A stretch of DNA of 64,000 nucleotides from Spodoptera frugiperda. Taxonomy: Eukaryota; Arthropoda; Insecta; Lepidoptera; Noctuidae. This document shows positions 12,601-24,600 of this stretch, in pieces. The DNA is taken from the NCBI RefSeq assembly GCF_023101765.2, contig NC_064239.1, positions 13,474,315 through 13,538,314 on the forward strand. Direction: 5' to 3'. The first letter of the stretch is position 1. Every line of letters starts with the position of its first letter. A model generated the notes under the pieces. It did not search any database and had not been told where the DNA came from. It worked only from the letters and a program-made list of their open reading frames with translations. A program made the position numbers and the translations under genes.

Positions 12601-15600
12601 ACTCCTCACTTATAAACTGTCGTCCATTATCTGCCGTAATTGATGAAGGATAACCTAAACGGCTAAATATTTCTTTTAGTAATTTGATGATTTGAGTACT
12701 AGTAATCGTTTTTGTTATTTTAACTTCCTTATAGCGACTATAATAATCGACGAGAACTAGTAGATATTCATTACTAGGCAAAGGTCCTAGTAAATCCATC
12801 GCTACGTCAACCCAGGGTGCTTCAGGAAGTTCACGACGTTTCATAGGAGCAGGTGGATTTGGCAAACCAACCAAAGTACACGCTTTACAACTCCTAACTA
12901 TGGTTTCCGCATCCTTGTCTATCCTGGGCCACCATACCTTTCCTCTTAGACGTCCTTTCATAGCCACTATTCCTGGGTGTCCTTCATGTGCTGCGTCTAA
13001 CACACGTTTACGAAGCTTTGAAGGTATGACTAATTTATTGCCTCTTAGGAGAACGTTGCCATAAAAACATAACTCAGTATCAAATATTTTGTATCCTTTG
13101 ATACTGTCGTCCCAGTCATTATTATAAATGCCTTTCTTCACTTTACGAATTTCTTCGTCTTCTTCAGAATGCATTTCAATGTCGGCCATAGAAACGGCTT
13201 TAGGCCTTGCATTTTCGACAATATGATGCACATGTTCGTCATTTTTATTCGCCGAATATTCCGAGTATTTGCATAGCCGGGATAGGGGGTCTGCTATATT
13301 TGTTTTCCCAGGTTTGTATTTTATATTGTATTTATATGTCTGCAATCTTAGCACCCACCTTTCTATCCTGGCGCATGGTTTGGACTTTACGCCAAACAAA
13401 ACCTCCAAGGGCTTATGATCCGTTATTAAATCAAATTCTTTCCCAAAAAGAAAAATATTAAAGTGCTCAATAGCCCAAACTAAAGCTAGAGCTTCTTTTT
13501 CAGTTTGGCTATATCTACGCTCACAGTCAGTTAATGTCCGATTACCATAGGCTATTATCCTGGGTCCTCTGGCATCGATCTGTACTAAGACGGCTCCTAG
13601 TCCAACCGGGCTTGCATCGGCTATAACTTGGGTTTTGTCATTGACATCATAATACCCAAGAGTCGGAATATCCTTAAGCTTTTCCTTTATCTGCGAAAAA
13701 GCCGTCTCCTGTTCATTCCTCCAAACTTCTTCGATATTTGCATGTTTCCCAAACTTTTGTCTTAATAAGGCTTTTAATGGCTCTGTCGTTGTAGCGAGAT
13801 TAGGTATCCATTTATTAATATAATTTATTAGACCCAAGAAGCTCTGTAGTTCTTCAACAGTCTTGGGAGCCCTGAACTTCGCTACACTATCTATGTATTT
13901 ATTTAATGGTCTAACACCTTCAGGAGTTAGCTCATGTCCTAAGAAATTTACTTTTTGTACTTTATACAGGCATTTCTCGGTATTCAGTAGGACATTGTTT
14001 TCTTTTAATACACGCAATACTTCCTGAAGACGTAAGTCATGTTCTTGCTCATCGCGGCCATATATTAATATGTCGTCGATAAAATTGATAACCCCATCAC
14101 ATTTTAAAAGCATTTTTTCCAATATTTTTTGGAACAATTCAGGTGCGCAAGTAATTCCGAACATTAAGCGTTTATAACGGTAAAGACCCTTTGAGCTAAT
14201 GAATGTTGTTATATGTCTAGAATCTGGATGCAGTTCTATTTGATGGAATGCATTTTTTATATCTAGTTTACTAAAATATTGGGCTTTCTTTATCCTAGGC
14301 AGAAGGTGTTCCATTGAAGGCAATGGATGATTTTCTCGCATTATTGCCGTATTTGCACGTCTCATATCTACACAAAGTCGTAATTCCCCGTTGTCTTTTA
14401 ATATCGGCACTATTGGAGATATCCATTTTGATGGTTCTCGAACTTCTTCAATAATGTCACTATCTAATAATTCCTTAATTTTAGTTTCTATTTTATTTTC
14501 GATTGGTATTGGAATTCTACGATAGGGTTGACAGACGGGTTTTTTAGAATTATCGATGGGTATCTCTATCATGACATCCTTAAATTTTGGGAACGGCCCA
14601 TTCCGAATTTGATCAATTCCAATACCGAGCTTCAGTACTCCAAGGCGTAAAGCGCTGTCTTTGCCCAACAAGTTTCTTGATCCTCTTGCAATAACATAAA
14701 TATTTGTACGTTCTTCCTGTTTGTTTACTTTAATAGTTGTCTCAAATGATCCCATAATTTCAAGTGGTATTTTACTGCCGTAAGCTAAAAGTGTTTTATC
14801 TGATTGTTTAACTTGATTTGAACATTTCACTCCTTTTTCTTTTAAAGTATTCCAAGTTGTGTCAGTTATTAGGTTATATTTTGATCCAGAATCAATTAAC
14901 ATCGTTGTCTTTATGCCACCCACTTCACATTCTATATTCGCATCATCGTTAATATTGAATACATAGTCTATTTCTTCATCTGCTACGTGATCCACTTCCT
15001 TCTGTTTACGAGCCAGCTTAATCGGCTGATCTTCCCGCTTATCGATTTCGTCATTCTTCCTTTTCCGAGAGACTTGAGTCTTGCAATATTGCCTGAAATG
15101 GCCAAATTTTCCACAGCTGTGACATTTTTTTCCTTTTGCCGGACAATTTATATCTTCCGATGCATGTTTTTGATTCCCACATCTGCCACATCCTTTATTC
15201 TTACTTGGATTGACCCTTGATCGTTTTACATCAAATTTAAAAGCTCTTCCTTCTCCGTCTAACTGTCTTCTTTTGGAAGGGGCTATTGCATTTATTTCCT
15301 GACTAACTGACTTATTCTTCTGCCCATATTCTTCCATTTGCCGATTGACAACCTCTAACGTGTTAGCTTCCGTAATTATTTTCTCAAGAGTTATATTGTC
15401 CCCTATTTTCAAAATTTTCTTACGTAAATCTACTGATGTACATTTTTCTGCTATCTGGTCGATTAAATGATCATCAGGCTTATCAAACTGACACTTCTCC
15501 GCTTGTTTTCTTAACCTCACTAAAAATTTTTCAAATTTCTCATCTTCTTCCTGTTTTAACAGACGGAATAAATGCCTTTCGTAAACTTTACTCTGCTTAG

Positions 15601-18600
15601 GAGTGAAATAATCATCTAGCTTTGCTATTGCAATTGCGAACACATCATTATCACCACTTAATTCTGCATTTGCGCCGGGTAAGTTGTAGAATATCTCCTG
15701 TAAGCCCGAACCACCTAATAATAAGAGTGTCGCTCTTTTTTTATAGGTGTCGTGATTTCTGTCGCCTCCAGGTAAATATATAAAGATCTTTTCCATTTTT
15801 CCCAACGTTGACCTAATGAGGCACTGTCGCCTTCCAAGTCTAATTTTTCTAATGGCGGTAAGTTGTTTGACATCGTGAAGAGTCAGTTGGGGCGACCTGA
15901 AAATAATAAGTTTCTTCCAATATGCAACTTTGCGATCGAATGAGGGTACCTTTGTACCAAATGTTTCCAATTTAATGGAGGTACCTTTGTACCAAATGTT
16001 TCCAATTTAATGGAGGTACCTTTGTACCAAATGTTTCCAATTTAATGGAGGTACCTTTGTACCAAATGTTTCCAATTTAATGGAGGTACCTTTGTACCAA
16101 ATGTTTCCAATTTAATGGAGGTACCTTTGTACCAAATGTTTCCAATTGAATGGGGGTACCTTTGTACCAAATGTATCCAATTGAATGGCATTAATGTGTC
16201 ACATAACTGTCTATCGCCGGCGCTAGCATACCTATTGTTCTTTAATTGTGTCTGCAATTAGGGTCACAACAACAATCTGCTGGTAAGATTAATCTAATCT
16301 AACTGTATAATATGTTTATCATAAATATGACCAACCCGAACAACACAATAGTTTGTAATGTTACCGACCTCGGGTCGAGCATTATATACCAAGCTCAACA
16401 TCAAAACTCTTTAGTGACTAAGTTTTGTTTTTTAGAGTAATAGTTTACAAACTCTTTGGTCTGTTTAAATAACTCTTATAACAAAAAAAAATAAAATAAA
16501 ACGTTATAGCACCTTCCGCTTGACAGTTGTTGATTTTACGCGCCTTAGTTACGGTTGCTAAGGAGATGTTTTTTTTTTGGCGGGAAAATTAGGGAATGTA
16601 TAAAAATATTTACTGATATAAACTTATTCAATACGAAAACTCTTGGTTTTACTGTGATCAACTTGTTTTAATAGATGGTTCACAGTAACGAATAAGTATC
16701 TAGTATTTAGTACATAACGAATTTGTATTTTAAGTATTGTCTTGTTGTGGGTAATTAATCGGCGGCATTATTGTTGCTTATTGCATGACACTTTTTATTA
16801 ATTTTACGTAACAATAGGTTATAAGCTAGGTTCTTTATTTTTGATTTGGAGGTATCTATGGATCCCTTAATGAACTTAAGTAGAAGTCTTAGATACGAGA
16901 AGAATAATTTTCTGCAAGGCGAAATTCCGTTAGGTGACTCATTACCCTCATCAATTTTTTTTTATGGTAACAATAAAATCTGACCTTTGTCCTCGTCGCC
17001 ACTTGTAATATACTCCGTATCACACTGATCACTACAAACTGCCACTGGCTCGACAACACACGATATGTGCAGGCGCGCGTCCGCTCTCGACCGTGTCTCA
17101 GCGTGTATTATCCATATTGTATAGTCTATGGTATGGTGTATACCGTGCGCGCCCCACCATCCGTGTGCACGAGACAGTGTATGTGCATATATGTAACTAT
17201 CTTTATAGTTACTATACTGACACAAACACTACAATAACATTTTCTAGAAACTGAGCTGGTGGAGTTACATTTTCATGCCTTGCCCAACTTAAATACCATA
17301 TCACAGATATGATATGAGCGCAGCATTCGCAGCAACCACTTACACTTACTTACTTAATGACTTACCACTTGTGGTGCGATCCATTGCAGCACATAACTCG
17401 CTGCACTTCCACAAGATTAACATTGTGTCTTCTCCTGTGAGTGATTTCAGCTCCACAATTGACACAATATATAGATTCACTAGGCAAAATCGGAAAGTCC
17501 AAGTTTACGGGGTCGTCGTCATGTAAAGCGGCTTCGTTGCCAGGGTTAACGTTTGAGCGGGTACTGAGTCTAAGAGTGAGCCGGGGTCGTCGGATAGAAA
17601 ATCACCAGAATTCATTTTGAATAGCACAGTCGTCAAAAATAGCCAAAATCGAAATAATATTCACAATATAATACGAAAAAGAACTGTCACAAAACTGTTG
17701 TCATGGCAGTGTCACCAATAATAACAATAATCAATTAGAAAACTGTTTTTATTCTTATTTAATATTATTTATATTTACACTCCCGAATAGAAATCAAAAT
17801 TCATTAAATATTATTATTAAATTATTTGTGAACTTCTTTTTTCTCAATACAGCTGTTCAAAACTCTAGCCCATTTTGGTTGATGTCCTTTGAAAAAAGCC
17901 AGCGACGGTAACAAACAGTGAACAGTGACAGACATCGACAAACAGGTATGACGTCATCGGAACTATAGGTCCGTTTCCGCGCGAAAATTTAAACTGTCAG
18001 TTTCAAAACGCATTTTTTGCAATAAATTAGGGTTTTTTTTAATTTTTAATATACTTGTGGTCTATTCTACATGGAATGCTTTACAATGAAAACATAAATA
18101 AAAATATTGCATCTTCCCTATTGGACAATCATTATCCTCCTGTAATTTTGTAACTTCATTAATGTGTTCCGGATTGCCTCAGTAGGAGTAGAGGATAATA
18201 ACGTCGATAAAATTGTGTTAAAAATGTGATGAATCACCCAGAAGTTAAATCCAACCCCACTCACTTTCCTGGAGCCGTGGGTAATGGCCACCGTGAGTTC
18301 GTCAGTGTCGCAGATGGGATAGGGCTGACCGTTGCGTTGGAAGCAGTGGACGGTGAAGCACATGGTTTCTCCCACCGCCTGGGGTTCTGTCCAACCCCAT
18401 TCGACCTGGAGATGAAAAGATTGGTAGAAGAAAATATTAAAACTAAACTCAATGTAATAAAACCTGATCATAATTGAGAACATCATTCTGTGTTCCTCGA
18501 ATCAATCAAAGGATGTCTGAAGGTTTTCATTTCTCAGAAGTCAATTTCAGAAACTAGATTTTATTTGCAAATTATGTTAGACGAAGGTGAGGCGCTATTT

Positions 18601-21600
18601 TCAGAAAAGTGTAAAATACTTTAAGGCGTAACGTCAGTTATTATTTTACAAGATTCTAACTCGATTTCCTGGCTTGCAGTCCCTTCTCTCGGCCAGCACG
18701 TAACGATGTTATAGTTCCCGAAGGTTAATATCGGCTACACGACCTACGCTTGTATATCGCCCACACTTCGCTTACCAATATGTCCTTTACGGCACGAGTT
18801 TCAAAGGGCATCTATTTATAAATGGCCAGGTGAAAAATTAATCTTCAAATCTCAACCATTTTGAGTTTAAAATACACAAAATTGGATACAACTTGATAGC
18901 CGGTAGATTGGTAAGTAGATACTGAGTGTAATAAATTGAAATATTAACTAGGAACTGAAAAAAGATAAAATAGATGGGTCATATACCTACTCAGATGGAA
19001 AGGATAGTGGATATACAATGTAGGAAGATGTATCAATCAGGCACTACTTACGCATAATAGACATTCGACATAGAATATAAAGAACTGGATAAATACCCTA
19101 CAACTAGGCGGGTGCAGATATTTCCCGGTGACGTACTGCAGCAGGGAGTGCTTGGCCTCCGGCGCGAGTGAGGGCTGCGTCATGGCGGCCAGCGTCACCA
19201 GCCCACACACCGACACTGATACCACCAGCATCCCTCCTGCAGGTAGACGTAGAGGATCGAGATTTGTCAATAAATCCTAAAAACTCTCTACTGAATGTGT
19301 CTTTAGGGGATTTTTTAGTTTGGGAAAAATATTAGATTTTGCACGATGTTTGAAATTCTGTATTAAAATCAGCTCAACTTAGACAGCTAACTCTTTGAAA
19401 ACTGGTTCTGCAATAGGGATAAATATCAACTTACAGAGAATAGGTATTTCATGTTAGACCACCTTTCGTAAATAGAATGCCTGTTATTTAAATAACATCG
19501 TGTTTTATAAATATATTCGAACCCCAGGTCCAAGCGTCTTGGTGCTTGCTGTTCTTGACGACAGCGCTCCATAGATCAGCCTTGAGGGTCTGCAGCGCCT
19601 CCTTGCCGGTGGGTAGACTCTGCCGGGCGGCCGACCACGCGCCGAAGTCCTTCGGGTCGAGCACGTGGCGCGCCGTGCCGTCCTCCAGCCAGTACACGTC
19701 CTCCAGGGAGGACACATCCAGGCTGAGGAGTCTGGAGACAAACGAGAAAAACATTATAAGATTCCTTTTCGCAGCTTTACTCGTGATACTCTTTACGCCG
19801 GCTTTTTTAAATATTAGTTCTATTAACATTAGTTTATTAGTTTATTGTGAACAGTCAGATTTGGTTTATAACATTTAAACAAGAAGCCTGTTTGAACCAC
19901 AAATTCAAAGCCTGCCTGTCTTCTGGACATTTGAACCATCCTACTTTCTATGTTCCCCGCAAACTATACTAAACCAAACAATTCCCAAAACCTCAAATTA
20001 TCCCTGGCTAACATTCGGAAAACTGCAATCAATTTCGGAAAGAACGTTTACGTCGTAAACGGTCGATTACACATTGCCCCGGGGATATGGGGCAGACATA
20101 GGGTGCGTTTGATCATGTTAAATGGATCCCAGATCTCGGGTCGAGGACCTGATGTGCGATAAACAACTCAACGACTTGATAAAGGGTTACTGACGTGATG
20201 ATGTTGCTAAAAAGAACTGTTTATGTTATGATAACAATATTATTTTTTAGTTCGCGGGGTATTTCGTATAAGTTTGTTGTTTAGTTTAAGTAGATCACCA
20301 TCTGCCCTTTTTTTTTTTTTTTTTTTTTTTTGAGGGGGGAAAATCATCCAATGACTTCTCCCGCCTTGGGTGAGGCGGGAGGGAGTGTCAGACTCTTACT
20401 GACTAAAAACCACCCCGTTCCTTCTCCTGCTTTGAGCCGGAGCCCCGGTAACCTTTTACGTTGTCCGCAGCTCCGGATCAGGCATCAGCCCTACTGGGCC
20501 CCATCTGTGGTGGTCTGGCTCTTTGAGGCGCGCGCGGAACGCGACGCGCCGTACGCACGGGTCTGGTTTTGGTCGGGCGGCGAGCTACCCTTGCTCGCCG
20601 TCCGCAGACCCGCACTTACGGTGGCCGGAGATCGTCACGCGATCCCCGACGCCCGGAGTGTCTTCTGCGGCGGCTGGGGCGTGAGGAGGATCGTTCCCTC
20701 ACGCGCTCCGCCTCCTCCTTAGCTAGCATGACTGCTTCGCAGAAGGAGGAGACGGCGTCCCATTCCCTCTCGCTCCGCATCATGGCCTGAACCAAAGCCG
20801 GACGCGAGAGGTCACCGTCGCCGATCACATCCCTAAGGACACGGCGGTGCTCAGCCCATGCAGGGCACACCGCTACTGTATGCTCCACCGTGTCCTCCGG
20901 GTGATCCACGCAATGCCGACACCCGGGCGTTTCCTCCCGCCGAATCCGAAACAGGAACCTACCGAAACTTCCGTGTCCGGTAAGCACCTGCGTCAGGCGG
21001 TAGGTGAGGACGCCGTGACGCCTCTCTAGCCACTCCTCAAAGAGGGGACTTACCGCTGCTATAACAGCGAGCCCAGCCCTCGGTTGCGATAGTCGTTGCT
21101 TCCATTCCGCCATGAGATCGCGCCGGAGCTCATCCCGCCACGCCCTAATCTGGCGCGGCAGTGGACTTTCGCCCCGGCGATGCGCCTCCGCACGTAAGCT
21201 ATATACGTGCGCGAGCACTTTCGCCTCCAGATCCCACGGCGGTGATCCCGCAAGGAGGTTAGCCGCCTCCCCGGAGATCGTGCGGTATCCACGGATCATC
21301 CGAATGGCCATGACCCTCTGGGATGAAACCAGCGCACGAGCTGGTCGTCGCCGTAGATTTGGCGCCCACACCGGGGCCCCATAGAGGGCCATGGACCGCA
21401 CAATCCCCGCGTACAACCTCCGGCAGGAGGCGTTTGGTCCCCCAAGGTTGGGTAGGAGCCGCTTTAGGGCAGCCCCCGTCCGTTCCAACTTGGGAGCCAA
21501 ACGTCGGAAATGTTCCTCGAATTTCCACCGACTGTCGAGGACGAGTCCCAGGTACTTCATCGTCACCTCGACGCCGATGGAAACCCCTCCTGCCATGATC

Positions 21601-24600
21601 TGGAACCCACCCGGAGGTGGCGCATTCCCGCGGCCATAGAAGCACATGGCCTCGGACTTATGAAGCGCCACCTCGAGTCCCAGCTGCCGGATCCTTTCAA
21701 CGACTATCGCAACCGCTCTCATCATCAGGTCGGCCGCCGCCTGGTGCGACCTCCCGTGTGCTAGTACCAGCGTATCGTCAGCGTAGCAAACCACGCTGAC
21801 GCCGCTCGGGAGGTCGGTGCGCAGCACCCAGTCGTAGCCTATGTTCCACAGGAGCGGTCCCAGGACCGATCCCTGTGGAACACCGCGCGACATCTCTCGC
21901 CGGTTCCACTCACCTCGGTGACCGGGGTAGATGACGGATCTGTCCGTCAGATAAGCCTCGACTATACGACGGAGATAGGTAGGCACCCGATGATATCGTA
22001 GTGCCTCCAGAATGCAGCTCCAGGGCAGAGAGTTAAAGGCGTTGGCGATGTCCAAAGACACCGCCACAACGACTCTACCCCTGGACACTGCAGACCCCGT
22101 CGTAAGGTCCCTCACGCGCATGATGGCGTCCACCGTAGAGCGCCCTCTGCGGAAGCCGAACTGGCCGTCCGCGAGGTCCGGCCCTGTTCCCGTCAGGTGC
22201 GCGACGAGGCGGTTTGAAATTATTCTTTCAAATAGTTTTCCCACCTCGTCGAGTAGCACGATGGGCCGGTACGCGGACGGAGAGTCCGCAGGGCGCCCTG
22301 GCTTCTTCACGAGGACCAGTTTACCCGCCTTCCATGATAGCGGGAACTGGCCCCTCTCCAAACATGCGCTGAAAAGACCAATTAGTCGAGGCCTGAGAGT
22401 CTCCGAAGCCAGGACCCACGCCTTGCCAGGCAATCCGTCGGGTCCCGGGGCGGTGTTCTTGGCGCCCATCCGGCGCACCGCCACTCTCAGCTCTGCCTCG
22501 GTCACTTCTGGTGCTGTGTCGTCGTCGTCGTCGCTGTGGCCCGCATCGGGCACCGCAGGGGGCGGAGTCATGCACGGAGGGATGTAGCCCCTCTGTGATT
22601 GGGGGAACAAGGTGGTGACCACCTCCTCTACAACCTCTGGCCGGAGACTCTGTGTCAGCGGGGGAGCCTGTGTGCGGAGCTTGTCACGCACCATTAGGTA
22701 GGGGCGTCCCCACGGGTCTCTGTCCAGAGTCTCCAGCATCTCCTGGCGGGCCTGGTTTTTGGCCCGCCGGATTTCCGTTTTTAGGGCGACTTTCGCCGCC
22801 TTGTACCCCTCATATAACTCCGCCTCTCTAGCTTCCGCGTCTGGAGGACGGATACGAAGCCTGCGGTGCCTTGTGTACTGGCGTCGCGCAGCAACGCACG
22901 CACTGCGCAGAACAGCCAGCTCTTGCGACCACCAGTACATCTGGCGCTTCCGCTGTCCTGGACGGACCCGGGGCATCGCCACGTCACAAATCCTGTACAT
23001 GGCGTCCTGGAGCCACCGTGCCTCCTCGTTAATGTCGGCAGGCCTGTCCGGTGGTATCACCCAGGCCTGCACGATGGCGGCTTCCAGGAATAGCTCCCGG
23101 TCCAATTGCCTCAGCGCCCAACGCGGGCCACATGGGGCCTGTCTTACTGGTGGGTCCGCGGATTCGGCGGAGACATCAAACCGGATGTACCGGTGATCGG
23201 AATATGTCTCCACCTCCTCCATGACACACCAGTCGACTACACGCGGTGACAGAGCGGGGCTGGCGAACGAGATGTCCACCACCGATTCACCCTGCATCCG
23301 CACACACGTGGGGACAGAACCCCGGTTCAGGACGACTAGGCCCGTTTCCAGAGCCCAGTCTTCCACCATCCTACCCCGCGTGTCAGTGATCCGGGAACCC
23401 CAAGCCAGATTCTTGGCATTGAAGTCCCCGAGGACAAGCACGGGGAGGGAACGGAACCCGACGACGACGTCAACCAACTCCCTCAGGGAGTTGTGGAACT
23501 CGGCGAGAGTTCGGTTCGGAGAGAAATACACGCCCACCACAGCGATCTCTCCGAACCGTGCTGCGACACAACCCCGGCCTCTTTGAGCACCCTCAAGAGT
23601 CGGGGTACCGGCGGCGGCCGACGAGATGATGGTCACCGAGCCATCCAAGTCCGCCACCCAATGATCCCTGGGCGGGACGAAATAGGGCTCGGAGACCACG
23701 GCGATATTAATCGACCACTGCGCCATGCTCTGGAGTAGTAGGTCCTGAGCGGCAGCGCAGTGGTTGATGTTCGCCTGGAGGAGGCGTAATGAAGTCACTA
23801 TTGACAATCCATCACGACCTCCTCGGCGGCATTACAGCCGGCAGCGGCCGCGGCGACAGCAGCAGTAGGGGAAGCGGTTGCTACTGCGGTGGCGGCGGCG
23901 GGAACGGCGGGGGTTGCGGAGGGCCTAGCCTTGCCCCTGGCTTTGGCAGGAGGGGAGCAGATTCTGCTCCCGGCCCGGTGATTGGCCAGCTTACCAACTG
24001 TCGCGCATGCTTGACAGTGTAGCGGGGCGGAGCACGAGCCGGCCCTGTGACCGGGCTGACCGCAGCGGAAGCAGCAGTCACTGCGGTCCACCTCTGAGGT
24101 GCACTTAACGCTCACGTGGTGACCCACGTGGCAACGGTAGCACCTCATAGGCCGAGGCTCGAGCAGTTTAACCTGCGCCGAGACCCAGCCCACCAGGAGC
24201 CTTCGACCCTCCTTTATTTTTTTGGCCGCTGAGACGGGGCAGCTCACAACAACCGTTCGCAGCCCCGAATTTTCTGCACGGATGGTGCCTGCCTTCACCT
24301 GGTCTGCAGGGCACCCTCCCGTTCTGGCTACAGCAGCCACTATCTCCTCCGCCGTCACGGAGTCGTCCAGGCCCAATATGCGCAAGTCTAGGCACTTGGT
24401 GGGCCTGGATACGCGAGCCTCGTCCGTCCCGAGACACGCCCTGAGCCTTTCGGCAAGAGCGTCAGCGGATGGACCGCTGGCCTCGCCGGGAACCTCCAGT
24501 AGGCGGGCTCCAGTCGCCGTGACTTTCATAGAAAACCCGTCTGGGGCCCCGTACTCCGCAGGATTTACCGCCGCCTTCAGCTTGGCGAGGACGTCGCCGT

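Larger units (their letters stand above)
11674..17233 (-). mobile_element. Full-length Ty3/gypsy LTR retrotransposon
   Basis: 5560-bp element with identical 230-bp LTRs (11674-11903 and 17004-17233), TG...CA ends and a perfect 5-bp target duplication ATAAC (11669-11673 and 17234-17238). On the minus strand the order is 5' LTR, primer site TGGCGACGAGGAC, leader with a 35-bp tandem repeat, gag-pol, purine tract AAGAAAGGGA, 3' LTR. There is no env-like frame. Identical LTRs mean a recent insertion. It sits in AREL1 intron 5, sense to the host gene, in a region also holding DNA transposon remains. Confidence 0.95.

Noticed and set aside
15874..15970. N-terminus of the 1325-codon gypsy frame as real protein
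   Set aside because: It begins at TTG inside the 35-bp tandem repeat, and the conserved gag start reads in another frame from ATG at 15873.
15945..16188. CRISPR array
   Set aside because: The 35-bp units are contiguous with no unique spacers and sit in a retrotransposon leader in a eukaryotic genome.
22012..22587. 191-codon plus-strand frame opposite LINE ORF2
   Set aside because: Shadow of the reverse-transcriptase frame.
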